Source: Methylomonas sp. LW13
Lineage (GTDB): Bacteria > Pseudomonadota > Gammaproteobacteria > Methylococcales > Methylomonadaceae
Assembly: GCF_016865255.1 (NCBI RefSeq)
Contig: NZ_CP033381.1
Location: 3,720,001-3,784,000 of the forward strand
Direction: 5' to 3'
Length of the DNA: 64,000 bases
The translations under genes were made by a program, and so were the position numbers. Below the pieces are notes generated by a model that ran no database searches, had not been told where the DNA came from, and saw only the letters and a program-made list of their open reading frames with translations. The first letter of the stretch is position 1. Every line of letters starts with the position of its first letter. This document shows positions 36,304 to 46,308 of this stretch, one piece after another.

Positions 36304-37479
36304 TTACAGGTATTTGAGCCAAGGCCAATCAGGCTTGCGGGCTTTTAAGGCTTCAAAACTTCGGCAAACCGGATACAGCGTTAGCACCACTAACACCCAA
36401 ATGCCATAAACCACCGGCAAACCATAGCCGTAGCCTTGCGGCAGCTCCGGCACCCAAATACCGCCACCGATTATTGCTGACACAGGTCCGTCTGTGACCG
36501 CCGCCACCAATACTGCCAGACCATGAATCAGGTACAAGTGCAGTAGATAAAATAACAACGGATTCCTGCCGAATACTTGCAAAACACCGAAGCGTTCCGC
36601 GGACTTGCCCTCAGCCAGCCCCAAAATCAGCAGCGCCGGTCCCAAAGTCATTAACAGATACAATAAGGACGGCGGGTATTTATGACAGTTGATAAACGAC
36701 AATACGCTAAATACCGGGTCTGGATAGCTTTGCCATGGTTTGGGGTCACCGTAAACATTGCTGAAACGCAAAACCAAAAACACCCATAGCAGGGTTAGAC
36801 CTAAAGTAAACAGCCGGCGCCGTGTGCGCCAGGCATTGTCAATCAATAAATTGCCAAAACCGAAGCCAACCGCCATCACCCCTATCCACGGAATCAATGG
36901 ATAGTAAGGATTCAATAGCCAGCCGTCACCGAACGGCACATCGTCACCGGTATGCAGCACGGCCCATAAGGGACCAAAACCACCCAAATCAGCTGGCTTG
37001 ACTGCATCGAAGGCATTATGCCCGACGATCATGGCTGCACCGAAGGCTACACACCAAGCCAGCGGCAACTTCACCAGCCCGGCCAAGGCGATCATCGACC
37101 AAGCAATTGCCCATAACACACCGCCGTCAATATGCCGCAGATCGGCGCGAAAATTCCACGACCAGGCTTCCACGGTACAGGTTAAAACCAACAGCAATAG
37201 GCCACGTTCCAGCAAAAACCGGCTCAACGGTGCATCCGCTCCCCGGCGACTCTGCCATAGATACGCGCTGGTACCGGCCAAAAACACGAACACCGGCGCG
37301 CAGAAATGCGTGATCCAACGGGTCAGAAACAAGGCCACTGAGGTCTTATCCAGATCGGTGGGACTAAAACGGCTGTCGCTGAAAAAATCGCGAGTGTGAT
37401 CCAACGTCATCAATACCACGACCAGGCCGCGCAAGATGTCGATAGACGCCAAGCGTGTTGAAGATGAATTGCTATCCAA
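36304..37479 (-). CDS. HGSNAT/DUF1624-type membrane protein
   Basis: 391 residues with about ten membrane helices. The N terminus RLASIDILRGLVVVLMTLDHTRDFF and the segment WITHFCAPVFVFLAGTSAYLW are the signature of the [25 protein letters not shown] N-acetyltransferase-like acyltransferase family. The conserved histidine in LDHTRDF is a candidate catalytic residue. Family members move acetyl groups across the membrane onto sugars; the bacterial acceptor is unknown. It is divergent from the Rof gene, 78 bases apart. Confidence 0.86.
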   Translation of the reverse strand: MDSNSSSTRLASIDILRGLVVVLMTLDHTRDFFSDSRFSPTDLDKTSVALFLTRWITHFCAPVFVFLAGTSAYLWQSRRGADAPLSRFLLERGLLLLVLTCTVEAWSWNFRADLRHIDGGVLWAIAWSMIALAGLVKLPLAWCVAFGAAMIVGHNAFDAVKPADLGGFGPLWAVLHTGDDVPFGDGWLLNPYYPLIPWIGVMAVGFGFGNLLIDNAWRTRRRLFTLGLTLLWVFLVLRFSNVYGDPKPWQSYPDPVFSVLSFINCHKYPPSLLYLLMTLGPALLILGLAEGKSAERFGVLQVFGRNPLLFYLLHLYLIHGLAVLVAAVTDGPVSAIIGGGIWVPELPQGYGYGLPVVYGIWVLVVLTLYPVCRSFEALKARKPDWPWLKYL

Positions 37480-37557
37480 AATAATTTGCCCCAGATGATT
37501 GGCTGTCGAAGACGTCGAGGGTAAGATCGATGAACAAAAAACTCAAGGGGAGATGCC

Positions 37558-37806
37558 ATGAGCGAATCACGAATCGCTTGCGATTTACACGACTATATCG
37601 AAATTGCCTGTCTATACGGCTATCGGGTCAGATTGACATTAAAGGATCAAAGAATCGTCGAGGGCCGGGCACTGAATGTAGTGACTGAAGAAAGACACGA
37701 ATTTCTATTGTTAGAAGATAGCCCTGCCGGAAAAATCGCGCTGGATCAACTGGCAAAACTGCAAGTACTGACATCGAACGCACGATTTACCGAGGTAATT
37801 TTCTAA
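37558..37806 (+). CDS. rof: Rho-binding antiterminator (Rof/YaeO-like)
   Basis: 82 residues. The pattern CDLHDYIEIACLYGYRVRLTLKD followed by EGRALNVVT and EFLLLED matches the Rof family (small Sm-like beta barrel). In Escherichia coli, Rof binds Rho near its RNA-binding site and inhibits termination. The ribosome site GGGGAG precedes the ATG. It lies 60 bases upstream of the aldolase gene on the same strand. Confidence 0.85.
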   Translation: MSESRIACDLHDYIEIACLYGYRVRLTLKDQRIVEGRALNVVTEERHEFLLLEDSPAGKIALDQLAKLQVLTSNARFTEVIF

Positions 37807-37866
37807 AGATAAGCAACAGCACTGGTTATACTGGCCGCTTTTATCCGTAAAACCACACGCCGTTCC

Positions 37867-38541
37867 ATGTTAGAAATTTATTTAGACAGCGCCGATGTCG
37901 CCGGCATCAAAAACCTTTGCCCAGCTTTGCCCTTGGCGGGCGTTACTACCAATCCGTCGATTATGGCCGCCAGCGGTATGGGCCTACAGGAACTACTACC
38001 TGCGCTGACAGACATCATCGGCCCACAGGCGCGGTTTCATGTGCAAGTACTTAGTAGCTCGGTTGACGGTATCATTGCGGAAGCACATAAACTTCATGAA
38101 TTGCCGTTCGACATTATCGTCAAAATACCCGCGCATACCGCTGGTTTGAGTGCTATCAAACAGCTGAAAAAAGCTAATATCCCGCTGTTAGCCACTGCGA
38201 TTTACAACGTGCAGCAAGGGATGCTTGCTGCGCTGCATGGCGCGGATTACCTGGCGCCTTATCTCAACCGGATCGACAATCAAGGCTTTGACGGCATTGC
38301 CGTCGTCAGCGATTTGCAGACCTTCATCGACCGCTACCAATTGCCCAGCAAACTTTTGGTTGCCAGCTTCAAGAATGTCAATCAGGTGTTGCAGGTGTTA
38401 AAACTTGGCGTTGGCGCAGTCACGTTGCCGCTGGACATTGCCCAGCAAATCTTGACCACTCCCGCTACCGACACCGCCGTTGAGAAATTCAGCCACGACT
38501 GGCAATCGGCATTTGCCGATAAACTGTCTTTTGAAAGCTAA
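37867..38541 (+). CDS. fsa: Fructose-6-phosphate aldolase (transaldolase family)
   Basis: 224 residues. LEIYLDSADVAGIKNL and LAGVTTNPSIMAASG are followed by the Schiff-base lysine K86 in FDIIVKIPAHTAGLSAI, then LATAIYNVQQGMLA and YLAPYLNRIDNQGFDG. Length and the Q59-V-L segment (FHVQVL) match the FSA subgroup rather than full transaldolases. It cleaves or forms fructose 6-phosphate from dihydroxyacetone and glyceraldehyde 3-phosphate. In a ribulose-monophosphate methanotroph this could link to sugar-phosphate rearrangement. Transaldolase activity cannot be excluded. Confidence 0.88.
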   Translation: MLEIYLDSADVAGIKNLCPALPLAGVTTNPSIMAASGMGLQELLPALTDIIGPQARFHVQVLSSSVDGIIAEAHKLHELPFDIIVKIPAHTAGLSAIKQLKKANIPLLATAIYNVQQGMLAALHGADYLAPYLNRIDNQGFDGIAVVSDLQTFIDRYQLPSKLLVASFKNVNQVLQVLKLGVGAVTLPLDIAQQILTTPATDTAVEKFSHDWQSAFADKLSFES

Positions 38542-38745
38542 AGTGGCTTGAGAAGATTTGGAGAACTCTGTAAACAACTGCGCCCTTCTCCGAATACCGC
38601 CACTACAAAGCTTTGGCAAGCTTTTCGCGTCAATTGTTGTCATAACAGGGTACAATTAGACCAACATTATATTGATTTGCTTTGCGGCTAAACTTAAGCG
38701 CAAAGCGCACAATAAACACCCAATTCGAACCCTATTCGTGTAACC

Positions 38746-40518
38746 ATGACAACTCAATCGCACGCCCTGAAAAATTCGCGCCATAGGTATGCCAGGTTAG
38801 CGTTGGCGGCCTGTATTTATTATGCGGGAACGGAGCAGGCATGGAGCGCAGATATGCCGGCTACAGTGCCGGAAACCAGTCTGCCTTCGATAAACAGCGT
38901 TCCTGAAGTCGTTAATCCTATCCCTGCCGACAACCCGATTGGCGCCATTCTGCTTAGCAAACGACATCCGCTGTTGTTACGCGCCGACTTTAGCCGCGTT
39001 AGCGAACTTGTTAGCCAAATCTACCTGAGCACTCAATTTCAACCGATCTGGTTTACAGCAAATCGCTCGGAAAAAAACCTTAACGATTTATTGAGCATAT
39101 TAAACAATGCATCCAATGATGCGTTGAATCCTGCCAATTATGATGTTGACCGCCTGAAACAGCTGATCAATGAACCAAATCCGGATAGTGCGGCCGTTGC
39201 GGGATACGATGTGGCTTTGACCGTATCTATGGCGCGTTATCTACACGATTTGCGGCACGGCCAAGTGGATCCACGCGATGTTGAGTATCCGGTACACATC
39301 GCCCCCAAACCCGCTTTGGACTTGGCTGGCTTGTTGAAACAACACTTGGCAGCGCAAACATTGACCGAGGTAGTCGGTCAGTTTGAGCCTAAAACCAAAC
39401 AATACCAACAACTCAAACAAATTTTCACCCGCTTGCAGCAGTTGGGAAATCAAACGGGGGCTCAGGAATTCAAGCCCGGCAAAATGCTACGTCCCGGCGA
39501 TAAACATCCGCATATCGTGCATTTGCGCCAACGGCTACGGGACATGGCCTTACTGGACAATAATAATGCCGCCGACAGTAAAACTTACGACAACGATTTG
39601 GTTGCCGCCGTCAAAAAGGTTCAGCAACAACAAGGTTTAACGGCCGATGGCGTGATTGGCTCGGCCACTGCGGCATTATTCAATCAATCTTCGAGCGAAA
39701 AAATCGCCCAGATCGCGCTAGCCATGGAGCGCGCGCGCTGGATTCCGGACACCACCGACGGGCCGATGATTGTGGTTAATATCCCGGCATTTGAGTTATG
39801 GGCGTTCAATTCAGTTGACGATCCCAACCCGCTGAACATGAAAGTGGTAGTAGGGAAATCCCCGAGCAACCAAACGCCGGTACTTTGGGAAGAAATGAAG
39901 TATTTGGAATTTATGCCTTACTGGAACATTCCAAAAACTATTTATGAAAAAGAAATTCTGCCAAAAGCAGCCAATAACCAAGGCTATTTAGCCAGCCAGG
40001 AAATAGAACTGGTAAGACACCAAAACAGTGAAGAGAAAGGCGGTGGCAGTTATTTACGCGCGCGCCAGCGGCCTGGCAAGAAAAATCCGTTAGGACGGGT
40101 TAAGTTCGTATTTCCCAATACCGCCGATGTGTATTTACACGACACCCCAGGCCATGCCGCATTTAACCGCCCTCGTCGGGATTTAAGCCATGGTTGCGTG
40201 CGGGTATCGGCGCCGGAACAATTAGCCGAATTTGTTTTGGGTGATCAGGCCGGCTGGGACAAAGAATCTATCAAGCAAGCAATGTCGGCCCCTAAAACCC
40301 GCCACGTGACGCTAAAACGTGCCGTACCGGTACTGTTTTATTACGGCACGACATTTGTCGACCATCAAAACCAGTTACGTTTCTACCCGGACGTTTACGG
40401 CCAGGACGAACAACTGAAAAAGGCCTTGGACAAAATCCATGCGCCGACAACGGCTAGTTCGACAGCGAATAATCAAATAGTGATGAGCAAAAGCACGGAC
40501 GTCGGCACTAATCCATAA
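38746..40518 (+). CDS. L,D-transpeptidase (YcbB/LdtD-like)
   Basis: 590 residues. An N-terminal signal or anchor (about 15-35) precedes a YcbB scaffold domain. A peptidoglycan-binding module (about 240-310, HIVHLRQRLRDMALL through GLTADGVIGSATAALFN) comes next. The YkuD catalytic domain (about 340-520) has HDTPGHAAFNRPRRDLSHGCVRV with catalytic C484. It makes 3-3 crosslinks between diaminopimelate residues of peptidoglycan in the periplasm. The convergent next gene encodes a MepK-like endopeptidase, which cuts such crosslinks in Escherichia coli, where the two genes are also adjacent. Confidence 0.92.
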   Translation: MTTQSHALKNSRHRYARLALAACIYYAGTEQAWSADMPATVPETSLPSINSVPEVVNPIPADNPIGAILLSKRHPLLLRADFSRVSELVSQIYLSTQFQPIWFTANRSEKNLNDLLSILNNASNDALNPANYDVDRLKQLINEPNPDSAAVAGYDVALTVSMARYLHDLRHGQVDPRDVEYPVHIAPKPALDLAGLLKQHLAAQTLTEVVGQFEPKTKQYQQLKQIFTRLQQLGNQTGAQEFKPGKMLRPGDKHPHIVHLRQRLRDMALLDNNNAADSKTYDNDLVAAVKKVQQQQGLTADGVIGSATAALFNQSSSEKIAQIALAMERARWIPDTTDGPMIVVNIPAFELWAFNSVDDPNPLNMKVVVGKSPSNQTPVLWEEMKYLEFMPYWNIPKTIYEKEILPKAANNQGYLASQEIELVRHQNSEEKGGGSYLRARQRPGKKNPLGRVKFVFPNTADVYLHDTPGHAAFNRPRRDLSHGCVRVSAPEQLAEFVLGDQAGWDKESIKQAMSAPKTRHVTLKRAVPVLFYYGTTFVDHQNQLRFYPDVYGQDEQLKKALDKIHAPTTASSTANNQIVMSKSTDVGTNP

Positions 40519-40539
40519 ACAGGAAAATCGAGCAGACAT

Positions 40540-40569
40540 AAAAAAAGCGCCGCAAATGGCGCTTTTTTT
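40540..40569. terminator. Bidirectional terminator
   Basis: AAAAAAAGCGCC pairs with GGCGCTTTTTTT around a GCAAAT loop. T runs exist on both strands, so it serves both convergent genes. Confidence 0.9.
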
Positions 40570-40583
40570 ATGAGCGAACGACT

Positions 40584-41561
40584 CTATAACTTCCAGGTTC
40601 TGAAGGTTCCCGTGTCCAGATGGATAAAGTTTGACTCAGGGTAATATCCAACGCCGCCACGGTGCATAGCCAGTGCCGCGCCATGAATACGCCGAAGGTC
40701 AAAGCGCTCGATACGAATATCCACTGCCCGCCCCTGCATGTGGAAGCTATTGTTCGCAACACCGGAATTCTCGGCATGCAGTTTAGCGTTGGTCAATGGC
40801 GAACGATAACCGCAAATAACATCAAAAGGTTGATTTAAACCCAAAATTTGTTTCAAATCGTGTAACTGATCCAGTAACTCCGGATCAATAGGATGCACAT
40901 CGTCGGTACGATAATCGCGCAACAAAAAGCTGATTTCATCCAGGGCATCGCTAAGGTAACGACCTCTTTCAAAATACGTCAGGCTCAATTTGTCCCCAGT
41001 ATGCGGATTTTGAAAAGCCAAGGCCCGGTGAGTTGCAAAACGCCCGTGATCCGCTAAAAACAACGAATCTTGGCTAGGCTCCATGAATGATTCTCTTGGT
41101 GCCGGCTGAATAATAGAATGCACTCTACCGCCCTGATTACCATGTCGATTGGCATGGTAGGAAGCCGTGTTTACGTGTTGTTTTTTGCCTGTATAAATAT
41201 CTCGTACACGAGACTCATGTAGGGAGTGGCGTTCTGCATGGGCTGTATGCAGCTGTCCATGCTGGCCGGCTACAGGCCTAAGGTTATTGCCGCCAGCGCT
41301 TTTGCTTAGTTTGGCAGGTTGACGAACAGCCTTAGTCGCTTGAATGGCTCCATGTTTAGGCAAGCGCACTGCACTCCTTGCCGACTTCTCCAGTCGATGG
41401 TTTTTATCCGCTTTTACCGCTACGCTTTTCGCAGCATGAACGACGCCGGGCATCGCAATAGATAAAACCGCACCAACAGCCAGACGCCCAAAGAAGCTGC
41501 GTCGAGACAGCTCTACGTCGTCTTGCTTATTGTCTTGATTTTCTAAATTATGTCTCAGCAT
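40584..41561 (-). CDS. MepK-like murein endopeptidase (DUF882/M15), Tat-exported
   Basis: 325 residues. A twin-arginine signal (SRRSFFGRLAVGAVL, arginines at 20-21) is followed by a long basic low-complexity linker (about 45-180). A C-terminal M15-type domain (about 195-325) shows FDVICGYRSPLTNAKL, SFHMQGRAVDIRI with zinc-ligand H and D, and SNFIHLDTG with the last histidine. Escherichia coli MepK (YcbK) cleaves 3-3 crosslinks. The linker is much longer than in that protein. Confidence 0.88.
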   Translation of the reverse strand: MLRHNLENQDNKQDDVELSRRSFFGRLAVGAVLSIAMPGVVHAAKSVAVKADKNHRLEKSARSAVRLPKHGAIQATKAVRQPAKLSKSAGGNNLRPVAGQHGQLHTAHAERHSLHESRVRDIYTGKKQHVNTASYHANRHGNQGGRVHSIIQPAPRESFMEPSQDSLFLADHGRFATHRALAFQNPHTGDKLSLTYFERGRYLSDALDEISFLLRDYRTDDVHPIDPELLDQLHDLKQILGLNQPFDVICGYRSPLTNAKLHAENSGVANNSFHMQGRAVDIRIERFDLRRIHGAALAMHRGGVGYYPESNFIHLDTGTFRTWKL

Positions 41562-42123
41562 CCATAATCTCCTGATTCAACATCATTCGGATAGTGATGA
41601 TTCCGAAGGCTAATGCCTAACGGGCTTTTGCAATTATAGCACTCTGTCACATTTCAAATTCGCTTTTGCCGACATTTTGCCGCAAGGATTGCTTACAAAG
41701 GAGACACGTGCAAACGTTCAATCAGCATCAAATTGCCACTCAATACCGCTTGAAACCTCGCTTTCTCTGCTTACTATTCGCGCTGATAGCATTTTACCGA
41801 CCGCTGTAAAAGCAACAGCAACAGCCTGACAAACGCGAACAATTTAACCCCTTTGATATGCCAATACAGTCAAGCCGCATCATATTGAAATACTCAATTC
41901 CTGCCAGTAAGGTAGCGTAAAAGCTGACTTGAAAATTAAGCCACCAAAACTTGCGGGGGACAAACTACCCCGTAAAACGAAAGCGCCAGCGTTGTGAATA
42001 GGCCTGTTTTCTTGCCATTTTTTTGATAAAAACACAAAATAATTTTAACTACGAACCGCTTATCACAGAAGCTTTTTGCTAGAAAGCGTATGGTATCTCG
42101 ACTGCAAACCATTGGAGAACGAC
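41562..42123. other. Intergenic stretch with one possible short gene
   Basis: Contains a possible 33-codon gene at 41708-41809 and the region upstream of the 73-residue gene. No strong hairpins seen. Confidence 0.4.
41708..41809 (+). CDS. Possible 33-residue membrane peptide
   Basis: A GTG start follows AAAGGAG by five bases. The product has a polar N-terminal half and a hydrophobic stretch (LCLLFALIAFY) near the C terminus. Only the ribosome site and hydrophobic segment support it; it may be chance. Confidence 0.28.
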   Translation: MQTFNQHQIATQYRLKPRFLCLLFALIAFYRPL

Positions 42124-42345
42124 ATGGAAAAACTAATTAAACCCCAAAATCAACTGACACTGTCTCAACAGCTCTGTCATTCCTTTTTTTCCCAAAAAGG
42201 CTACGATCCTTTTATAAACTTTCATTCGCACGATGGCAGCGCAATGTACGACTCTTACTTACATCATCAAAGGAGTTTTGCATCCGGGATAACAGGGCAA
42301 AATTGCCAAATCAGTTTTGTAAGCAAATTCACCAAATTGGAGTAA
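42124..42345 (+). CDS. Hypothetical 73-residue protein
   Basis: From the ATG at 42124, which follows GGAG by eight bases; an upstream in-frame start adds 16 residues and is less likely. The product is polar, histidine- and serine-rich (FINFHSHDGSAMYDSYLHHQRS), without signal or membrane helix. No family recognised. The histidines might bind metal, which is speculation. Confidence 0.5.
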   Translation: MEKLIKPQNQLTLSQQLCHSFFSQKGYDPFINFHSHDGSAMYDSYLHHQRSFASGITGQNCQISFVSKFTKLE

Positions 42346-42521
42346 TACACAACGGCGAACATAAAAGCCGCAACCGATTACTCAAACTAGTGAAGCGTCA
42401 CGGATAAATAATCGGCCTGTGCCAACAGCAGTAGACTTAGCAATCTCGACACCTAACCCATATCAGTCATTAGCTTGGCACAAGCCGCTTTATCAACACA
42501 TTAGGATATGAGCATCAACAG

Positions 42522-42549
42522 TTCTGATGCAGTTTTTTTATAGCCCATT
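42522..42549 (+). terminator. Hairpin terminator upstream of DUF3422 gene
   Basis: GCATCA pairs with TGATGC around a seven-base loop, followed by AG and seven T residues. It probably ends transcripts from the 73-residue gene. Confidence 0.65.
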
Positions 42550-42629
42550 GCCCGCATTCACTTAGGCAGTAGCAACCTAGCCCTCTCTACGTTATATTCA
42601 TCGGTAAAAGCGATAGACGCTAACCTTTG

Positions 42630-43952
42630 ATGCTACCCAATTTACTTGTGACTACTCTATTTCAAATCCCGGAAAATCATCCGCAACGGTTTATATTACA
42701 TAACGAGGTTCATGCCAGAGCCTCGTCTATTCTCAGCTTGCCGGTCAGGGCCAGTTACCTGGCGCTGGCGTTATCAAGCGATGAAAAAATGCAGGAACGT
42801 CGGCATTTGAAAGCACTTTGCGAACGGTTTGGAACTGTACCACCCGACCTAGATGCAGACCACTTTAGCGCGAGCTTCGATGCGTTCCAGATGAGTTGGG
42901 AGCAACACGGCGAATTCAGTACCTACAGTTTTTATGCCTACGACATAGACACAGAGCCGTTTGCAGCTCCTGCTTTAAAAAAAGTCCCGGTCGATTGGTT
43001 ATCGCAGATCAGCGGAAAAGTGATTGTTGCCGCACACGCCAGCATCGTTTCCGCCGAGGAGGTTAATTATCAGGATGAAATGGATTTATCCCCGTTAACC
43101 GCCTACTTTGCCGGCAACCCAATCGTTGGTTCAAAAGTAACCGGCGGCGCGGCAGCCGTATTTACCGATTTCCGGATTCATGTTGATGGCTTTAGCCGTT
43201 TCTTAGTGGTTAATCAAAACTTGAGAACCGCGCAGGCCGGACGCTTATTGCATCGTTTGTTCGATATTGAAGTTTACCGAGTGATGGCGCTGTTGGCGTT
43301 TCCTATCGCGCGCAAACTGTATCCGGAATTAAAAAAGGCTGATCGGCAGCTGTATACCATTACTAATTCGATGACCCAGCCGGATAACGACGACGCTAAA
43401 CTATTGGATGAATTAACGGCATTAGCGGCTGAAGTTGAGAATCACATTTCCACTCATCAATTTCGTTTTGCCGCAGCCAGCGCATATTACCAATTGGTCG
43501 GCCAACGCCTGGAAGACTTGCGCGAAGTGCGGATTCAGGGCATTCAAACCTTGGGCGAATTCATGAAACGGCGTATGGAACCGGCGATGCATACCTGCAA
43601 TTCCGTATCCCACCGCTTCACCCTGGTTTCCGAGCGCGTCAGCAATGCCAGCCAGTTGTTACGCACCAAAGTCGACATTATTATCGAGCGGCAAAACCAG
43701 GGCCTGTTATCCTCCATGGCCCTGCGTGCAAAAATGCAGTTGCGCATGCAACAAATGGTGGAAGGCATTTCGATGGTAGCTATCACCTATTATGCAGCGA
43801 GCCTAATCGGCAAAATCGCCGAAGCATTGCACAGTTTAGGATGGCACGTAGACGCCGAGTTGGTGGAAGGCGCATCGATTCCGTTTATTTTGGTCATCAT
43901 CGGCATAAGTACTAAGCGAATTCACAAGATCATCGCCAGTACGACGGAATGA
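42630..43952 (+). CDS. DUF3422 family membrane protein
   Basis: 440 residues from the ATG at 42630 (a TTG one codon earlier is also possible). The N terminus HPQRFILHNEVHARASSILSLP and FGAG-type central segment GSKVTGGAAAVFTDFRIHVDGFSRFLV mark the DUF3422 family. Two hydrophobic segments lie near the C terminus (ISMVAITYYAASLIGKIAEAL, IPFILVIIGIS) after a long helical, possibly coiled-coil stretch. Function is unknown; homologues are common in proteobacteria. Confidence 0.85.
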   Translation: MLPNLLVTTLFQIPENHPQRFILHNEVHARASSILSLPVRASYLALALSSDEKMQERRHLKALCERFGTVPPDLDADHFSASFDAFQMSWEQHGEFSTYSFYAYDIDTEPFAAPALKKVPVDWLSQISGKVIVAAHASIVSAEEVNYQDEMDLSPLTAYFAGNPIVGSKVTGGAAAVFTDFRIHVDGFSRFLVVNQNLRTAQAGRLLHRLFDIEVYRVMALLAFPIARKLYPELKKADRQLYTITNSMTQPDNDDAKLLDELTALAAEVENHISTHQFRFAAASAYYQLVGQRLEDLREVRIQGIQTLGEFMKRRMEPAMHTCNSVSHRFTLVSERVSNASQLLRTKVDIIIERQNQGLLSSMALRAKMQLRMQQMVEGISMVAITYYAASLIGKIAEALHSLGWHVDAELVEGASIPFILVIIGISTKRIHKIIASTTE

Positions 43953-44194
43953 ATACCATCCCATCATGGTGCGCGCCGTAAACCAGCCAAATATTGAACA
44001 GGACGAAGATGACATTTATTTATAAAAATCATGCCATTAGATGGTTTTAAGGATAGACTGATTAAGCCCGGCCGGACGACTTTCAGGCAGTCCGAACAAT
44101 CCCCTCCAAATCTTCGTGGTTTTTTGTGCGCAGAGCTTCGGCTACAATCGCCGGGCTTTCTTTAAACCGTGATTACAATTCGAGGAATCTATCA

Positions 44195-44365
44195 ATGGCA
44201 GAGTATAGAAAATACAAATGCAAAACCTGCGGCCACGTTTACGACGAGCAGTTGGGCGATCCCCGCAACGGCGTGGCCCCCGGCACTCGTTGGGAAGATG
44301 TTCCAGAAGATTGGGGCTGCCCTAAATGCGGGGCGGTAAAATCTATGTTTACGCTGGTACGTTAA
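44195..44365 (+). CDS. Rubredoxin
   Basis: 56 residues from the ATG at 44195, behind CGAGGA. The iron site is formed by CKTCG near the N terminus and CPKCG near the C terminus, with the aromatic core YxC...W typical of rubredoxins. It carries single electrons in the cytoplasm, often to alkane or other oxygenases or oxygen-detoxifying enzymes. It is a stand-alone gene. Confidence 0.95.
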   Translation: MAEYRKYKCKTCGHVYDEQLGDPRNGVAPGTRWEDVPEDWGCPKCGAVKSMFTLVR

Positions 44366-44386
44366 CAAGCGTCTAACGCAGTCAAT

Positions 44387-44413
44387 AAAAAGGGCGCAAT
44401 TTGCGCCCTTTTT
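44387..44413. terminator. Bidirectional terminator, rubredoxin/proS
   Basis: AAAAAGGGCGC pairs with GCGCCCTTTTT around an AATTT loop between convergent genes. Confidence 0.9.
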
Positions 44414-44435
44414 CGTTTGATTAATCCGACGAAAG

Positions 44436-46145
44436 TTATGCGAGTTTGTTCTTAATAAAGTCGACGAGTTTATCAAATTCAACATTCTGGCTTTCTTTGT
44501 CCGTGCGGCCTTGATATTCGACGGTACCGCTATCCAGGCCACGGTCGCCGATGACGATCCGGTGCGGAATGCCGATCAGTTCCATATCCGAGAACATGAA
44601 TCCGGCTCGAACCTTTCTGTCGTCCAACAACACTTCGATACCGGCATCCGTTAAATCTTTATAGATTTTCTCGACCGTATCAATCAAACGATCAGACTTA
44701 TGCATATTCATTGGGCAAATCGCCACTTGAAATGGCGCCAGCTCATTGGGCCAGATAATGCCGCGCTCATCGTGGCCTTGTTCGATGGCCGCCGCAACCA
44801 CCCGCGAGATACCAATCCCATAGCAGCCCATGATCATGATCTGGTTTTTACCGGCTTCGTTAATGATAGAGGCGTTCATCGCTTCACTGTATTTTGTACC
44901 CAGCTGGAAAATATGCCCCACCTCGATACCTCTAGCAATGGTAATTTGCCCTTTGCCGTCGGGACTCGGATCACCTTCGACCACCATGCGCAAATCCGCA
45001 ATCTGCTCTGGCAATGCTAAATCGCGCTGCCAATTGACACCTTGATAATGTTTGCCGTCTTGGTTGGCTCCGCAAATAAAGTCGGACATCAGGATTACGC
45101 TGCGGTCAGCGATGATCTTTATGCTCAGGCCGATAGGACCTATCGAGCCGGGTTTGCAGTGACAGGCGCCGAGAATTTCTTCATCACTGGCAAATTGTAA
45201 TGGCGACAGTACACCGTCGATTTTTTCGACTTTAATCGGGTTTAATTCGTGATCACCCCGCAGCAGCAAGGCAACCAAGCTGGCGTCCTCACCTCTGACA
45301 ATCAAGGTTTTCAGGCACTGTTTGGCATCGATCTTAAAAAATCGGCTGACGTCTTCGATGCTATGCTGATTTGGTGTATCAACCAAAACCATAGTTTGAG
45401 TCGGCTCGGCGCGTATCCCTTCAGGCATTAGAGCTTCGGCTTTTTCGACATTCGCGGCATAATCGCTGGCGGTGGAAAAAGCTATCGCATCTTCGCCGGA
45501 TTCGGCAAGTACGTGGAATTCGTGGGAAACCGCGCCGCCAATTGAGCCGGAATCGGCTATCACGGCCCGGAATTTCAAACCAAAGCGGTTAAAAATATTG
45601 GTGTAGGCTTGATACATTACGTCGTAAGTCGCCTGTAACGATTCCTGATCGAGATGGAAGGAGTAAGCGTCTTTCATGATAAATTCGCGTGAACGCATCA
45701 CACCAAAACGAGGACGAATTTCATCGCGGAATTTACTCTGAATTTGATAATAAGTGATAGGCAGCTGTTTGTAGCTTTTCAACTCATGACGAGCGAGGTC
45801 AGTAATAATTTCTTCGTGCGTCGGACCCAGACAAAATTCGCGGTCGTGGCGATCTTTCAGCCGTGCTAATTCCGGCCCGTATTTTTCCCAACGCCCGGTT
45901 TCCTGCCATAGCTCTGCAGGTTGTAAGGCCGGCATCAGTACTTCCAGACCGCCCGCTTTATTCATTTCCGCACGTACAATGTGTTCAACTTTACGCAATA
46001 CCCGCAAACCCAGTGGCAGCCAGGTGTAGACGCCCGCGGCAAGTTTACGGATCAAGCCGGCGCGTATCATGAGTTTGTGGCTGGCTATTTCGGCGTCGGC
46101 CGGTATTTCTTTGACGGTACTAAGAGGAAATTGGGAAGTGCGCAT
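44436..46145 (-). CDS. proS: Prolyl-tRNA synthetase
   Basis: 569 residues, the length of the bacterial-type enzyme. Class II motif 1 and 2 regions ([52 protein letters not shown]) and motif 3 ([17 protein letters not shown]) are present. An editing insertion domain (about 225-400) deacylates misacylated alanyl-tRNA(Pro). The C-terminal anticodon-binding domain has [27 protein letters not shown]. It charges proline onto its tRNA. Confidence 0.98.
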   Translation of the reverse strand: MRTSQFPLSTVKEIPADAEIASHKLMIRAGLIRKLAAGVYTWLPLGLRVLRKVEHIVRAEMNKAGGLEVLMPALQPAELWQETGRWEKYGPELARLKDRHDREFCLGPTHEEIITDLARHELKSYKQLPITYYQIQSKFRDEIRPRFGVMRSREFIMKDAYSFHLDQESLQATYDVMYQAYTNIFNRFGLKFRAVIADSGSIGGAVSHEFHVLAESGEDAIAFSTASDYAANVEKAEALMPEGIRAEPTQTMVLVDTPNQHSIEDVSRFFKIDAKQCLKTLIVRGEDASLVALLLRGDHELNPIKVEKIDGVLSPLQFASDEEILGACHCKPGSIGPIGLSIKIIADRSVILMSDFICGANQDGKHYQGVNWQRDLALPEQIADLRMVVEGDPSPDGKGQITIARGIEVGHIFQLGTKYSEAMNASIINEAGKNQIMIMGCYGIGISRVVAAAIEQGHDERGIIWPNELAPFQVAICPMNMHKSDRLIDTVEKIYKDLTDAGIEVLLDDRKVRAGFMFSDMELIGIPHRIVIGDRGLDSGTVEYQGRTDKESQNVEFDKLVDFIKNKLA

Positions 46146-46308
46146 ATTGGCCCTGAAGTTGTTTTATCAAAACCGCTATTTTAACGGCTAAACGCCAAAA
46201 CCACGAATCAACGACACTATTTGAGTCTATCCTACTAACTTTTAGCATTGCTGTTGTTGATGAAATTTGGGAAACTTGACCTGATAGAAGCCCCAGAAAA
46301 AGGAAGTT